In this document: positions 8,923-19,930 of the stretch, one piece after another
Layout of the letters: each line of letters opens with the position of its first letter
Numbering within the stretch: the stretch's first letter is position 1
Made by a program: the position numbers and the translations under genes
Assembly (NCBI GenBank): GCA_947446645.1
Contig: CANFHA010000014.1
Coordinates: forward strand, 114,148 to 178,147
Length of the DNA: 64,000 nt
Direction of reading: 5' to 3'
DNA from: Chitinophagaceae bacterium
Lineage (GTDB): Bacteria; Bacteroidota; Bacteroidia; Chitinophagales; Chitinophagaceae
The notes under the pieces: generated by a model
Databases searched by the model: none
What the model was told of the DNA's origin: nothing
Seen by the model: only the letters and a program-made list of their open reading frames with translations

Positions 8923-9561
8923 ATGAAGATCATTATCATTACTCCGGAAGAAGACATAAGGCATGAACTCGAGACCGTGAATGACCTTTTCAGAAATGGC
9001 CTGCAGCGGCTCCATTTGAGAAAATCTGAGTACGACACCAGCGACTATCGCAAATATATTAAGGCGATAGAGCCTCAATTTCACCCACGGCTGGTATTGA
9101 CCTCCAGCTATGAGCTTTACGGTGAATTCAACCTGGGCGGCATACACCTGAATACGTCTGCACGGCGAGACGAGACGTTGAGAAAAAAACTATCCCACAT
9201 TCCCCAACCGGTATTTTCCACATCCTTTCATACGTGGCAAAAAATTGTAGAGAATGATTTCCATTACGGATACGTTTTCATTAGCCCCGTATTCGACAGT
9301 ATATCCAAGAAAGAGTACAAAGCGAATATAGACCCCTATGGCGCTGCAGAAACGAAGCAGAAGCTTGCCAAACTAAATAAATACTGCCCCGAGATATATG
9401 GCCTTGGAGGCGTGGGGATAAAGGAAATGGAGTCGCTGCACGAGTATGGCTTTGATGGCGGTGCGATGCTGGGATCCTTGTGGATGTCGGGCAACCCCGT
9501 GGCAACCTTCCTGAGAGCAACAAATGTGGCTACAATGTCTGAGCGCCAAAATGCGGCTTAA
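8923..9561 (+). CDS. Thiamine phosphate synthase/TenI-like protein
   Basis: 212 residues of the ThiE/TenI TIM-barrel family. Landmarks are QRLHLRKSE near 29, GIHLNTSAR in the middle, STSFHTWQ, FISPVFDSISK and a C-terminal GLGGVG...E....GFDGGAMLGSLW. TenI-type members either make thiamine phosphate or hydrolyse/aromatise thiazole precursors. The canonical ThiE is encoded separately at 12595-13218, so this is a second, diverged copy. It faces the thi operon tail to tail, and its last 32 bases overlap the end of thiF. It probably helps thiamine synthesis or salvage; the exact reaction cannot be read from sequence. Confidence 0.75.
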   Translation: MKIIIITPEEDIRHELETVNDLFRNGLQRLHLRKSEYDTSDYRKYIKAIEPQFHPRLVLTSSYELYGEFNLGGIHLNTSARRDETLRKKLSHIPQPVFSTSFHTWQKIVENDFHYGYVFISPVFDSISKKEYKANIDPYGAAETKQKLAKLNKYCPEIYGLGGVGIKEMESLHEYGFDGGAMLGSLWMSGNPVATFLRATNVATMSERQNAA

Positions 9562-10615
9562 CAGCGTTGACTCCATTTTTGAGACTAAATATATTTTTAA
9601 AACCATTTCGAATCAGGAGCTTGCCAACGCGGCCGCTCCTGTTTCCTGATGCGCAGTATAAAACAATAGGACTGACCTGATGGAACAAATGATAACTGCT
9701 ATCTAATGAGGAAAGAGGGATATTTACCCCTCCGATATTCCAGGCACTATGCTCCTCTGGCTCACGTACATCCACTAATTGAACTGCAGTATTGTTGCCA
9801 AGCATCGCTTCGAGTTCATCGACCTCTATCTCGCCAACGGAAATATCACAGTTAAGCGCCAAAGACGGAAGTTCTGAGATCTGCTTATTAGCTTCGATAA
9901 TCCTGAAGGAGAAAGTATGGGTTTGCATGCTTAATGTATCCATCACCAACAACTTGCCTGACAATACTTCCCCGATACCAGTCACCATTTTGATCACCTC
10001 ATTGGCCTGAATAGTGCCGATGATACCCGGCAATGCTGCAATAACGCCTATATCAGCGCAGTTGGGAGACTCGCCTGCACCGGGAGGCTCTGGGAATAAA
10101 CAACGGTATGTAGGCCCACCATTAAAGTTAAAGACCGAGACCTGGCCTTCGAATTTATAAATAGCACCCGATACCATGGGCTTGCCGAGCATAACACAGG
10201 CATCATTAACGAGATAGCGGGTAGGAAAGTTATCAGAGCCATCAACAATAATGTCATAACCTGCAAGGATCTCCAGTGCATTAGTGCTGTCAATAAAAAC
10301 AGGGTACACTTCTATCTGCACATTCGGATTTAACTGCAGCAGCTTCCTTTTGGCAGTCTGCGCTTTCCCCTGCCCTATCTCCGCCTCCGAATATAATACC
10401 TGCCGCTGGAGATTTGAGATATCAATGATGTCGCCATCCACAATACCTATCTCTCCGATACCGGCAGCCGTGAGATATTGCAATACAGGACATCCCAAGC
10501 CACCAGCACCAATCACGAGTACCCTGGCTTTCTTCAGTTTTTGCTGACCAATTTCTCCTACCTCAGGTAAGATGATTTGTTTACTATAGCGCGCCTGTTC
10601 GCCTGGAGATAACAT
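9530..10615 (-). CDS. thiF: ThiF/MoeB-type adenylyltransferase with rhodanese domain
   Basis: 361 residues. Residues ~1-245 are an E1-like domain that adenylates the ThiS C-terminus (RYSKQIILPEVGEIGQQKL, GAGGLGCPVLQYL, then DGD..d.SNLQRQ). Residues ~265-355 are a rhodanese domain with VDVREPEEH and catalytic Cys in YCASGNRSGR, which can deliver the sulfur itself. The usual paired CxxC zinc ligands seem degenerate: TYRCLFP replaces CYRCLFP and no second CxxC is visible, while the NCADIGV cysteine is kept. It is the last gene of the thiamine operon, 28 bases after thiH, and its 3' end overlaps the convergent TenI-like gene. Confidence 0.88.
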   Translation of the reverse strand: MLSPGEQARYSKQIILPEVGEIGQQKLKKARVLVIGAGGLGCPVLQYLTAAGIGEIGIVDGDIIDISNLQRQVLYSEAEIGQGKAQTAKRKLLQLNPNVQIEVYPVFIDSTNALEILAGYDIIVDGSDNFPTRYLVNDACVMLGKPMVSGAIYKFEGQVSVFNFNGGPTYRCLFPEPPGAGESPNCADIGVIAALPGIIGTIQANEVIKMVTGIGEVLSGKLLVMDTLSMQTHTFSFRIIEANKQISELPSLALNCDISVGEIEVDELEAMLGNNTAVQLVDVREPEEHSAWNIGGVNIPLSSLDSSYHLFHQVSPIVLYCASGNRSGRVGKLLIRNGFKNIFSLKNGVNAVKPHFGAQTL

Positions 10616-10643
10616 AAGATTTAGGTTGAAAATTCAGATTTCA

Positions 10644-11762
10644 TCAAGCTTTTTCATGAACGGCAAACTGCGCCCAGTCTTTCCATACTGGTTTGTAGCC
10701 TTTCGATTCTATCATTTGTTTCACGTCAGCCACTGAGCGGCTATCGTCAATTTCGAACTGCTCCAGCGATTCCGGCTCTACTGTATAGCCTCCGGGATTG
10801 GTTTTAGAACCTGCACTCATTGTTGTAGCACCAAGCTTAATAACATGATCACGGAAGACCTGATTTTCCCTTGTAGATATAGACAGCTCAATCTCTTCGT
10901 TGAAGATCCGCCATGCACAGATGAGCTGCACCAGCTCTTTATCGGTGATAACAACTTTTGGCTCAATGAGGCCTGTGGCCGGGCGTAAGCGGGGAAATGA
11001 AATACTATAGCGCGTCTGCCAGAATTTACGTTCCAGGTAACCTACGTGCAACGCCGTGAAGAAGTTATCTGTACGCCAGTCTTCAAGGCCTATTAAAACA
11101 CCTAGACCAATTTTATGGATACCTGCAGCACCAAGACGATCCGGAGTATCGAGCCTGTAGTCGAAGTTTGACTTTTTGCCTTTGGGATGGTACGTTTTGT
11201 AGTTGTCTTTATGGTAGGTTTCCTGGTACACAAGCACTGCATAGAGTCCTTCGGCCACAAGGATGGTATATTCATCCTCATCAAGCGGCTGCACCTCAAT
11301 GGATATATTAGCGAAGTGTGGCTTTAACAGCCTTATGGCGTCCCGCAAATAATCAACACCAACAGTTTTTGTAGCCTCGCCGGTAACCAGCAATACATGC
11401 TCAAAGCCCTGTTGTTTAAGATAGGTAGCCTCCTGTAGAATTTCAACAGCAGAAAGTGTTCTGCGCCGCAACTTATTATCGTAGCTGAAACCACAGTAGG
11501 TACAAATGTTCTGGCATTCGTTAGAGAGGTAAAGCGGTGCATACAATTGCACTGTCTTACCAAAACGTTTTTGGGTGATCCGGTGACTTAGCTGCGCCAT
11601 ACGCTCCAGGTAAGGAGCAGCTGCAGGAGAGATCAGCGCTTTAAAATCTTCAATGCCCCGCTTCGTCTTTCCCAAAGCCCGCGCCACATCTGCCGCTGTT
11701 TTTGCGTAGATAGAAGACTGAACTTCTTCCCACTTATGCTTATCGAATTCGTCTCTGAACAT
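10644..11762 (-). CDS. thiH: 2-iminoacetate synthase ThiH
   Basis: 372 residues, standard for ThiH, a radical-SAM enzyme that splits tyrosine to give dehydroglycine for the thiazole ring. The [4Fe-4S] motif is CQNICTYCGF (C-x3-C-x2-C) at about residue 103. Conserved later blocks are LLVTGEA, GLGVLIGLEDWRTD, RPATG and a C-terminal S.GSKTNPGGY. It lies between thiG (24-base gap) and thiF (28-base gap). The use of ThiH rather than ThiO implies an oxygen-independent route. Confidence 0.95.
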   Translation of the reverse strand: MFRDEFDKHKWEEVQSSIYAKTAADVARALGKTKRGIEDFKALISPAAAPYLERMAQLSHRITQKRFGKTVQLYAPLYLSNECQNICTYCGFSYDNKLRRRTLSAVEILQEATYLKQQGFEHVLLVTGEATKTVGVDYLRDAIRLLKPHFANISIEVQPLDEDEYTILVAEGLYAVLVYQETYHKDNYKTYHPKGKKSNFDYRLDTPDRLGAAGIHKIGLGVLIGLEDWRTDNFFTALHVGYLERKFWQTRYSISFPRLRPATGLIEPKVVITDKELVQLICAWRIFNEEIELSISTRENQVFRDHVIKLGATTMSAGSKTNPGGYTVEPESLEQFEIDDSRSVADVKQMIESKGYKPVWKDWAQFAVHEKA

Positions 11763-11785
11763 ACTGTAAATAGTTTTAGCTGCTT

Positions 11786-12583
11786 TTACTCAAGATGCGG
11801 AACACCTGAAAGATGATTTAAAAAATCGGTTAGCGGACTGGTATGCTCAGCATGTGCTTTTACTGCTCCAAGTTTTGCGTTGAAAGCAAGTCTGCCTGCC
11901 TCCACAGCCATCTTAAACGCGCGGGCCATCTGAACCGGGTCGCCGGAAACGGCAATAGCAGTGTTAACCAAAACGGCAGCGGCTCCAATTTCCATAGCAG
12001 CAGCTGCGTGACTGGGCGCACCAATACCCGCATCAACAATCACAGGCACATTGCTTTGCTCTATTATGATCTGTAAGAATTCCAGCGTTTTTAAACCCAT
12101 ATTGCTGCCTATAGGCGCACCAAGCGGCATTACTGCTGCTACTCCTACATCCTCAAGGCGCTTGCACAGCACTGGATCGGCATGGATATAGGGTAAAACA
12201 ATGAACCCATCTTTAACCAGTTTTTTAGCCGCTGCCAGGGTTTCTATCGGATCTGGCATCAGGTATTTAGGATCAGGGTGTATCTCCAGCTTTAGCCAAT
12301 TGGTCTGCAGCGCTTCCCGTGCCAGCTGCGCAGCAAATACAGCCTCTTTAGCATTGCGCACTCCTGATGTATTGGGCAACAGATTGATGTGGCTATGCTG
12401 AAGATGACGCAAAATATCATCCTGGTCATCATCCATATCTACCCTTCTAAGTGCTACCGTTACCAGTTCAGAACCAGATGCTAATAGTGCATCTTCCATT
12501 ACCTGGTGGTTACCAAACTTACCCGTCCCTGTGAACAGGCGGGATGAAAATTCTTTATCTCCTATGAAAAGCTTATCGCTCAT
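11786..12583 (-). CDS. thiG: Thiazole synthase ThiG
   Basis: 265 residues, full length. Landmarks are the N-terminal [27 protein letters not shown], the Schiff-base lysine region [46 protein letters not shown] and AVLVNTAIA. ThiG condenses deoxyxylulose phosphate, dehydroglycine (from ThiH) and ThiS thiocarboxylate into the thiazole phosphate. It sits 11 bases after thiE and 23 bases before thiH, clearly in one transcript. Confidence 0.96.
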   Translation of the reverse strand: MSDKLFIGDKEFSSRLFTGTGKFGNHQVMEDALLASGSELVTVALRRVDMDDDQDDILRHLQHSHINLLPNTSGVRNAKEAVFAAQLAREALQTNWLKLEIHPDPKYLMPDPIETLAAAKKLVKDGFIVLPYIHADPVLCKRLEDVGVAAVMPLGAPIGSNMGLKTLEFLQIIIEQSNVPVIVDAGIGAPSHAAAAMEIGAAAVLVNTAIAVSGDPVQMARAFKMAVEAGRLAFNAKLGAVKAHAEHTSPLTDFLNHLSGVPHLE

Positions 12584-12594
12584 AAATTCTTCAA

Positions 12595-13218
12595 TTAATT
12601 ACTAATAAAGGTTTTAAAACGCCTGGCAGCTTCTGCTACATCAGGCGCATTGCCTATGGCACCGGAAACTGCAATGCCGTACAATCCTGTAGATAAAAGT
12701 GCGGGCACATCAGCTTCAGTGATACCACCAATACCTATAAGCCGCGGTATATCAGTTACTTGTTTTTCTCTAAGCTCATTGATGATGCTAGTGTAACCAT
12801 CCAGCCCAAGAATGGGGCTCAGTTTCTTCTTAGTAGTGGTGAACCGAAACGGACCAACCCCCACATAACTTACCGGTTTACCAACAAAATGCAGGATATC
12901 ATCCACAGTATTGGTGGTGCAACCGAAAATTCCACCTCTTGCCAGCAGTTCTTTTTCCTCTGCCGGCGGCAACGGATCTTCCTTACCTACATGCACACCA
13001 TCTGCATTTACATCCAGCGCCAGCTTAATGCTGTCGTTGATAATAAACGTAGCATTATATCGTTTGCACACCGCCTGCACCCTTAGCGCCTCCGCGCGGT
13101 ACTGATCGTAAGACACGTTCTTCATGCGCAACTGAATCCAGTCGATACCGCCCTGGCAAGCCATTTCGGCTGTTGCGGCATTATCAGTAAGAAACTGCAA
13201 CCTGCTTACTGCTTTCAT
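12595..13218 (-). CDS. thiE: Thiamine phosphate synthase ThiE
   Basis: 207 residues. Landmarks are [55 protein letters not shown] and [11 protein letters not shown] with [11 protein letters not shown] near the end, the pyrophosphate-binding loops of ThiE. It joins HMP pyrophosphate and thiazole phosphate. The start overlaps the thiD stop by four bases (ATGA type), so translation is coupled. Confidence 0.95.
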   Translation of the reverse strand: MKAVSRLQFLTDNAATAEMACQGGIDWIQLRMKNVSYDQYRAEALRVQAVCKRYNATFIINDSIKLALDVNADGVHVGKEDPLPPAEEKELLARGGIFGCTTNTVDDILHFVGKPVSYVGVGPFRFTTTKKKLSPILGLDGYTSIINELREKQVTDIPRLIGIGGITEADVPALLSTGLYGIAVSGAIGNAPDVAEAARRFKTFISN

Positions 13219-13979
13219 ATCGAAATAGTGTTATGATAACCTAGTAATGTATCATTGCTCTGCAGGAAGTAATAAGTATACTTGTTGGCACGTGCAGCGG
13301 CAACCTGGATTGCATGCCCTAATGCCAGCTGAGCTGTAAGTGCCGCAGACAACACACACCCACTTCCATGCTTCTCACCGTGGGGAAGCCTGTCATTTGT
13401 AAATGTATAGGTTGTTTCGCAGGTAAAAAGTGTATCGGAGGACATAGCGCTATCCGCGTGCCCACCCTTGAGGTAGATATTTACGTGCTTGCTGTGGAAT
13501 ATAAGACTGGAGTGCAAATGCTCTGCACCAAATAGCTGCATAGCTTCCGGAAAATTAGGCGTAATGCAATACAGATGCTGCAGTGTTTGCTTTAGTTCCG
13601 CTTCTCCCCATTCATGAAAGGAATAGCCTGCGCTGGCCTTCATTATGGGATCATAAATGATTACCGGCTCTTCTATTCTCTGCTTTAGAAAAGAGATCAG
13701 CTCCTGTAAAACCTGTGCGTTTCTTATCAAGCCGATCTTTATGTACTTCACATCAAACCGCCGCAGCAACACGCCTATTTGCTGAATGATCTTGTAATAA
13801 TCAATCCATTCCACCTTCTCAAACTCTACATCATTTTGCCACGTAAGTGCAGACACCACGCCAAGCCCATAGACACCGTTTGCCTCAAACGTCTTTACAT
13901 CCGCAAGCAGCCCGGCCCCTGCTGAGGGGTCGAAACCCGCTATAGATAATGCGTATGGCCTGTCTGAACCGTGATTCAC
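13215..13979 (-). CDS. thiD: Hydroxymethylpyrimidine (phosphate) kinase ThiD
   Basis: 254 residues of the ribokinase-like ThiD family. Landmarks are AGFDPSAGAGLLADVKTFE, GVVSALTWQN, YIKIGLI, YDPIMKASAGYSF and the anion-hole motif GEKHGSGCVLSAALTA with the catalytic Cys/Asp region near the C-terminus. It phosphorylates HMP and HMP-P. It is separated from thiC by 33 bases. Confidence 0.94.
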   Translation of the reverse strand: MNHGSDRPYALSIAGFDPSAGAGLLADVKTFEANGVYGLGVVSALTWQNDVEFEKVEWIDYYKIIQQIGVLLRRFDVKYIKIGLIRNAQVLQELISFLKQRIEEPVIIYDPIMKASAGYSFHEWGEAELKQTLQHLYCITPNFPEAMQLFGAEHLHSSLIFHSKHVNIYLKGGHADSAMSSDTLFTCETTYTFTNDRLPHGEKHGSGCVLSAALTAQLALGHAIQVAAARANKYTYYFLQSNDTLLGYHNTISI

Positions 13980-14012
13980 TGGATTACAAATTATTCGAGG
14001 CGAGTCATTCGC

Positions 14013-15878
<1,866 letters not shown>

Positions 15879-15945
15879 TTAGAAATGAACTTAAAAGAAT
15901 GATGTCTTATTTCGTTGTCATTTAAGCAACTAATTATTAAACCGA

Positions 15946-16149
15946 TTATCCCCCTTGAGTAGCTTTGATCACAGTAAGCTGGTCATTAACCTTTAATGCA
16001 TAAGTTTCCCACTCGGCCCTCGGTACAACATTATCGTTAACCGCTATGGCAATACCTTTGCTGCCAGCAATATCAAGCGACAACAGTGCTTCTGCTATTT
16101 TCGACTCCTGTGGCACATCCTGCGGCTTACTGTTAATGTAAATGTTCAT
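15946..16149 (-). CDS. thiS: Sulfur carrier protein ThiS
   Basis: 67 residues with a ubiquitin-like fold and the C-terminal GlyGly (ATQGG) that ThiF adenylates. The IAVNDNVVPRAEWE block is typical. It is the first gene of the operon. The TPP riboswitch ends about 58 bases upstream of its ATG. Confidence 0.93.
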   Translation of the reverse strand: MNIYINSKPQDVPQESKIAEALLSLDIAGSKGIAIAVNDNVVPRAEWETYALKVNDQLTVIKATQGG

Positions 16150-16207
16150 GCTGCAATTTGTTTACTAAATAAACACAATGAACTTTAAGGTAAGAAGATA
16201 ACCATCT

Positions 16208-16282
16208 ACTTTTTCCATCCGCAGGCATTATCCTGATCTGGTACAAGGGTATGATCTCAGCCGTTGCAGGCACCCCTAAAGT
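16208..16282 (-). ncRNA. TPP riboswitch (THI element)
   Basis: Minus-strand reading gives ACTTTAGGGGTGCC, then GGCTGAGATCATACCC, then ACCAGATCAGGATAATG and CCTGCGGATGG, closed by AAAGT. These are the conserved CUGAGA and GGAUAAUGC cores of the thiamine-pyrophosphate aptamer. The P1 helix pairs ACTTT (16278-16282) with AAAGT (16208-16212). It precedes thiS, so it shuts the whole biosynthetic operon when TPP is plentiful. No intrinsic terminator is obvious between aptamer and ATG, so control of translation start is as likely as transcription attenuation. Confidence 0.93.
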
Positions 16283-16288
16283 CTAAAA

Positions 16289-16296
16289 CAAATTTA
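16289..16296 (-). promoter_or_regulatory. -7 element of the thiamine operon promoter
   Basis: TAAATTTG on the minus strand is a perfect TAnnTTTG. It predicts transcription starting at about 16282, exactly the 5' base of the riboswitch P1 helix. A good -33 TTTG is not seen at the expected distance. Confidence 0.55.
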
Positions 16297-16355
16297 CGGG
16301 ATATTATTCAATAACGCGGACGCGTTTTTGTACCTTTATTTTCTAATCTTCTGCT

Positions 16356-16520
16356 ATGCGCTTTTTCCTTGGGCTTGCCTTCATTCTGTTGTATATAGGC
16401 TGGGTTGTTTACAGATCACTGATAAAGAAGGATATAAAGCAGCACAAAGGCGACTTGTATACGCTTTCTTTTTTAACCGGCACATGGGTTGTTATTTATT
16501 GTGCTTTTTATTTTTTCTGA
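16356..16520 (+). CDS. Small two-helix membrane protein
   Basis: A 54-codon frame from ATG 16356 to TGA 16518-16520. It encodes a hydrophobic helix (FFLGLAFILLYIGWVVY), a basic loop (RSLIKKDIKQHKG) and a second helix (TGTWVVIYCAFYFF). This arrangement is far more protein-like than the longer overlapping frame that begins at 16328. It lies between the thi promoter and pirin. I recognise no family; small TM proteins of this shape are common in Bacteroidota. Confidence 0.5.
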   Translation: MRFFLGLAFILLYIGWVVYRSLIKKDIKQHKGDLYTLSFLTGTWVVIYCAFYFF

Positions 16521-16610
16521 ATACAGCGGCCTGCATAAGAATCTTATTTGCCGCCATTCCAGAGAGCCGGTGCCTTCTTTTTAACTTTGAGCAACATTTA
16601 GCAATAAACG

Positions 16611-17489
16611 ATGGCAACAAAAACCATTCAAGAAATATTACCACCTCCGCCACCACACATGGTAGGCGACGGCTTCAGGGTACATAATTTCTTCCCCGGC
16701 GGATATGACATGGACCAGAAAAGGATGAGCCCATTCTTTCTGCTGGACTATAACTCCAAAATAGACTTCTCTGCGCGGGAAACACCTCGTGGCGTAGGAG
16801 TGCATCCGCACCGTGGCTTTGAAACTGTGACCATAGCTTATAAGGGTAAAGTTGCCCACCATGATAGTTATGGACACAGCGGTGTGATAGGCGAAGGAGA
16901 CGTGCAGTGGATGACCGCGGGATCAGGAGTGTTGCATAAAGAGTACCATGATGAGACCTACAGTAAGGAAGGCGGGCCGTTCCAGATGGTACAGCTGTGG
17001 GTGAACCTGCCTGCAAAAGATAAAATGACGGAGCCTAAGTACCAGGCTATTACTGCCATGCAAATGGGCAAATATGAGATACTGGATGCCGGTGGTGGTG
17101 TAGATGTAATAGCAGGGGAATTCAACAGTGTAAAAGGCCCTGCTACAACTTTTTCTCCTATTGAAGTATATAATATCCGGCTGAAAAAGAATAAATCAAT
17201 TACACTAAACCTGCCAGAAAACTACAATACAGCATTGCTGGTAATAGAGGGTGAAGTGCAGGTGAACGGCTCGGGAACAGCACCGGCGGACAACTTCGTT
17301 CTGTTTAATAACGACGGAACAGAGATATCGCTTTCAGCGTCCGATGACTCGATCATCCTTGTATTGAGCGGATTACCGATTGATGAACCTATTGCAGCCT
17401 ACGGGCCATTCCTGATGAACACACACGAAGAACTGCAACAGGCCTATGATGATCTGAGAAAGGGAAAATTTGGGCAATTGGAGGATTAG
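16611..17489 (+). CDS. Pirin family protein
   Basis: 292 residues forming two cupin barrels. The N-terminal metal site is intact: GVGVHPHRGFETVTIAYKG gives two His, HHDSYGHSG gives the third, and the Glu lies just beyond. ITAGSG-type MTAGSGVLHKEYH and the pirin C-terminal cupin (residues ~180-285) follow. Pirins are Fe-binding proteins; some are quercetin dioxygenases, others act in transcription. A -7 box TAACTTTG (16582-16589) lies just upstream of the ATG. Confidence 0.92.
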   Translation: MATKTIQEILPPPPPHMVGDGFRVHNFFPGGYDMDQKRMSPFFLLDYNSKIDFSARETPRGVGVHPHRGFETVTIAYKGKVAHHDSYGHSGVIGEGDVQWMTAGSGVLHKEYHDETYSKEGGPFQMVQLWVNLPAKDKMTEPKYQAITAMQMGKYEILDAGGGVDVIAGEFNSVKGPATTFSPIEVYNIRLKKNKSITLNLPENYNTALLVIEGEVQVNGSGTAPADNFVLFNNDGTEISLSASDDSIILVLSGLPIDEPIAAYGPFLMNTHEELQQAYDDLRKGKFGQLED

Positions 17490-17504
17490 TAGGTATATGG
17501 TCTC

Positions 17505-18275
17505 CTAGTTGCTTTCTTTTCGAGCTTTCCTTTCAGCTTTGCGTATCTCTTTCTTACTCATCTGGCTGGTAGAATCTCCGGCGGCCATATTTGCGGCTGC
17601 TTCTTTTTCACGAGCCTTCTTCTTATAATATCCTTTCAGCAAAAAGTTGTGCTTGAGCGCAGTCATATTTTCGCTGAATCCCGCAGTGCCCTTTTTCAGG
17701 TTATTTACGCTTCCTTCCAGGTTTTTAGACAGATCATCGCTGTATAGGAGCCTGCCTATGCTTCCCTGACCTGAACTTATCTGGGTGGCAATATCTGCCA
17801 GGCCGTCTGTTATTACCTGTGCGTTGTCAGCTATTTCCTCCACCCTTGATATGATCTTACTGAAATCTGTTGGATTCAAAGTTGCAATCAAACCGCCGTC
17901 CTTTATTACCGTTGCATTCTCAGAAGTTGACGCAATAGATATCAGTTTATCACCCATTAGTCCATCTGAACCAATACTGGCCACAGCGTCGCTCTTTATA
18001 AACGGATGCACTTTGTCTCTTATGATCATATCTACCCGAGCCATTGTGTCTGAAATAATCTTTATACTTTCAACAGTGCCTACGTTTATGCCCACAAACC
18101 GCACATTGTTGCCCACCTGTAATCCGCCCACGTTTTTAAAGGTGCCGTATATATGAAATGTATCACCAAACATATTTTGCTTCTTTCCGATGAGGAAAAT
18201 AGCGCCAATCAGCAATACCAGTCCGGCAATTGCAAATACTCCTGTTCTTACTTTTTGTCCTGACGTAGCTTTCAT
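17505..18275 (-). CDS. mlaD: MlaD/MCE-domain lipid-binding protein
   Basis: 256 residues. One N-terminal transmembrane anchor (GVFAIAGLVLLIGAIFLIG) is followed by a single MCE domain at about 35-115 (HIYGTFKNVGGLQVGNNVRF, GINVGTVESIKI) and a helical region. The C-terminus is strongly basic and charged (KKEIRKAERKARKESN). MlaD hexamers form a periplasmic channel that passes phospholipids to the MlaFE transporter. It is the third gene of the mlaE-mlaF-mlaD operon, five bases after mlaF. Confidence 0.88.
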   Translation of the reverse strand: MKATSGQKVRTGVFAIAGLVLLIGAIFLIGKKQNMFGDTFHIYGTFKNVGGLQVGNNVRFVGINVGTVESIKIISDTMARVDMIIRDKVHPFIKSDAVASIGSDGLMGDKLISIASTSENATVIKDGGLIATLNPTDFSKIISRVEEIADNAQVITDGLADIATQISSGQGSIGRLLYSDDLSKNLEGSVNNLKKGTAGFSENMTALKHNFLLKGYYKKKAREKEAAANMAAGDSTSQMSKKEIRKAERKARKESN

Positions 18276-18280
18276 ATAAT

Positions 18281-19048
18281 TTATTTAAAAAACGAGTTTA
18301 CAAATTCATCCTTTGAGTGTTCCAATTCATCATAGCTGCCTTCAGCCACAATTTCACCCTTCGCCATTACCAATACACGGTCAGCAACAATTTTTGCACA
18401 GGCAATATCATGCGTGATAATTATAGAAGAAACGTGGTAGTTCTTTTTCATACTTTGTATCAGTTCACTGATCTCCTTTGAGGTGATAGGGTCGAGGCCG
18501 GTGGTGGGTTCATCATAAAGCATGATCTCTGGCTTAAGTATCATGGTGCGCGCCAGGCCTATACGTTTGCGCATACCGCCAGAAAGCTCTGAAGGCGTTT
18601 TGTCTATAGCCTCAGGCAGACCTGCACCCTCAAGTATCTCCGTTACCCTGGTATCTATTTCTGCTTTGTCCTTAAGCATTAAAACTCTCCGTAGTGGAAA
18701 CTCAAGGTTTTCCCGCACGGTCATTGAGTCATAGAGGGCACCACTCTGAAACAGAAATCCTATCCTTACACGTAATGCTTTCAGATCATCCTCGGATAAG
18801 ACTGCCACTTCTTCTCCAAAAACTTTCACCGTTCCTTTATCCTGTGTTAACAGGCCGACAATACATTTAATCGTAACTGATTTGCCTGTACCCGACTTAC
18901 CCAGTACAACGAGATTTTCCTCCTTGTTGAGATCGAGATTAATATTTTTAAGTACCTCATTGGAACCAAATGATTTAGCCAAAGAGCGTATCTCAATTAC
19001 CGGGCCGCTTTCGCTTACCTTTTCGTCCGTGATTTTTTCCTGGCTCAT
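18281..19048 (-). CDS. mlaF: ABC transporter ATPase MlaF-like
   Basis: 255 residues. Walker A GKSGTGKSVT near 53, Q-loop FLFQSGALYDSMTV, signature LSGGMRKRIGLART, Walker B LMLYDEPTTGLDP (as IMLYDEPTTGLDP) and switch His in IIITHD. The LSGGM..R.GLAR variant and GALYDSMTV are typical of the Mla (Ttg2A) class. It powers phospholipid movement between the membranes. It lies one base after mlaE. Confidence 0.92.
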   Translation of the reverse strand: MSQEKITDEKVSESGPVIEIRSLAKSFGSNEVLKNINLDLNKEENLVVLGKSGTGKSVTIKCIVGLLTQDKGTVKVFGEEVAVLSEDDLKALRVRIGFLFQSGALYDSMTVRENLEFPLRRVLMLKDKAEIDTRVTEILEGAGLPEAIDKTPSELSGGMRKRIGLARTMILKPEIMLYDEPTTGLDPITSKEISELIQSMKKNYHVSSIIITHDIACAKIVADRVLVMAKGEIVAEGSYDELEHSKDEFVNSFFK

Positions 19049-19049
19049 T

Positions 19050-19823
19050 TTAGTATCCTAAAGCGTTTGTGATTTGTACAGCAATACCATCTATTACTAT
19101 TATCCATAAAGAAGCATTTACTACCGCAGAATTGGCGGCTACGCCCACACTCTCAGTGCCGCGGTCTGAGTTATAACCTTTATAGCAACCCACAAATCCG
19201 ATGGCATAACCAAAGAAGACCGTTTTAATAAATGATGGCAGCAGATCTCCAAACGCCACACTGGAAAATGCTTTATTGAAAAACAAAGTAGGGCTTACGT
19301 GTCCTGAAATATTTACAGCGGAATAGCTGCCTGCCATACCAAGGCCTTCTGCAAGAATAGTGAGCAAGGGAACCATGAATATACAGGCAAGGATGCGTGT
19401 AACTACAAGGTATTGTATAGGGTTGGCACCAGACACTTCCATAGCTTCCACTTGCTCGGTAACTTTCATGCTACCTAATTCAGCACCAATGCCGGAAGCC
19501 ATTTTGCCTGCGCATATGAGCGCTATGATCACCGGGCATATTTCCCGGATCAGAGATACGGCAACCATACGGGGTATATAGCTTTCTGCGCCAAACTCTT
19601 TCATGGTGGGCTCGGCCTGCAGTGTCATTACAAAGCCAACAATGAAACCGGTAATAGCCACGAGTGGGAAAGACTTATACCCTATCATGTAGCACTGCCG
19701 AATCAGTTCATTCCATTCAAAGTTGAACCGGAAAATATTTCTGAAGAAACGGAACATGAACAGGACCTGGTTGCCGGCCTCTTCAAATATTCCCTTAATA
19801 GATAGCGTACCTTCTTGAGCCAT
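19050..19823 (-). CDS. mlaE: MlaE-type permease
   Basis: 257 residues with five to six hydrophobic helices. The MlaE signature is clear: GFIVGFVMTLQ, then RMVAVSLIREICPVI...CAGKMASGIGAELGSMKVTEQVEAMEVSG and NPIQYLVVTRILA. It is the inner-membrane subunit of the phospholipid ABC transporter and the first gene of the operon. The ~107-base region upstream shows no textbook promoter. Confidence 0.92.
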   Translation of the reverse strand: MAQEGTLSIKGIFEEAGNQVLFMFRFFRNIFRFNFEWNELIRQCYMIGYKSFPLVAITGFIVGFVMTLQAEPTMKEFGAESYIPRMVAVSLIREICPVIIALICAGKMASGIGAELGSMKVTEQVEAMEVSGANPIQYLVVTRILACIFMVPLLTILAEGLGMAGSYSAVNISGHVSPTLFFNKAFSSVAFGDLLPSFIKTVFFGYAIGFVGCYKGYNSDRGTESVGVAANSAVVNASLWIIVIDGIAVQITNALGY

Positions 19824-19930
19824 ATAATACAGGTTGTTATCGCTTGTATACTGAAGCAGTATATATACAGATATGCAACCTTTTATACGCTAGTAAAAAC
19901 CATGCCATTGAGAAATCTCAACTGCGGCAG

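Noticed and set aside
16328..16687. Plus-strand frame of 119 codons
   Set aside because: It runs into the pirin gene in another frame; the 54-codon frame at 16356 within it is far more protein-like.
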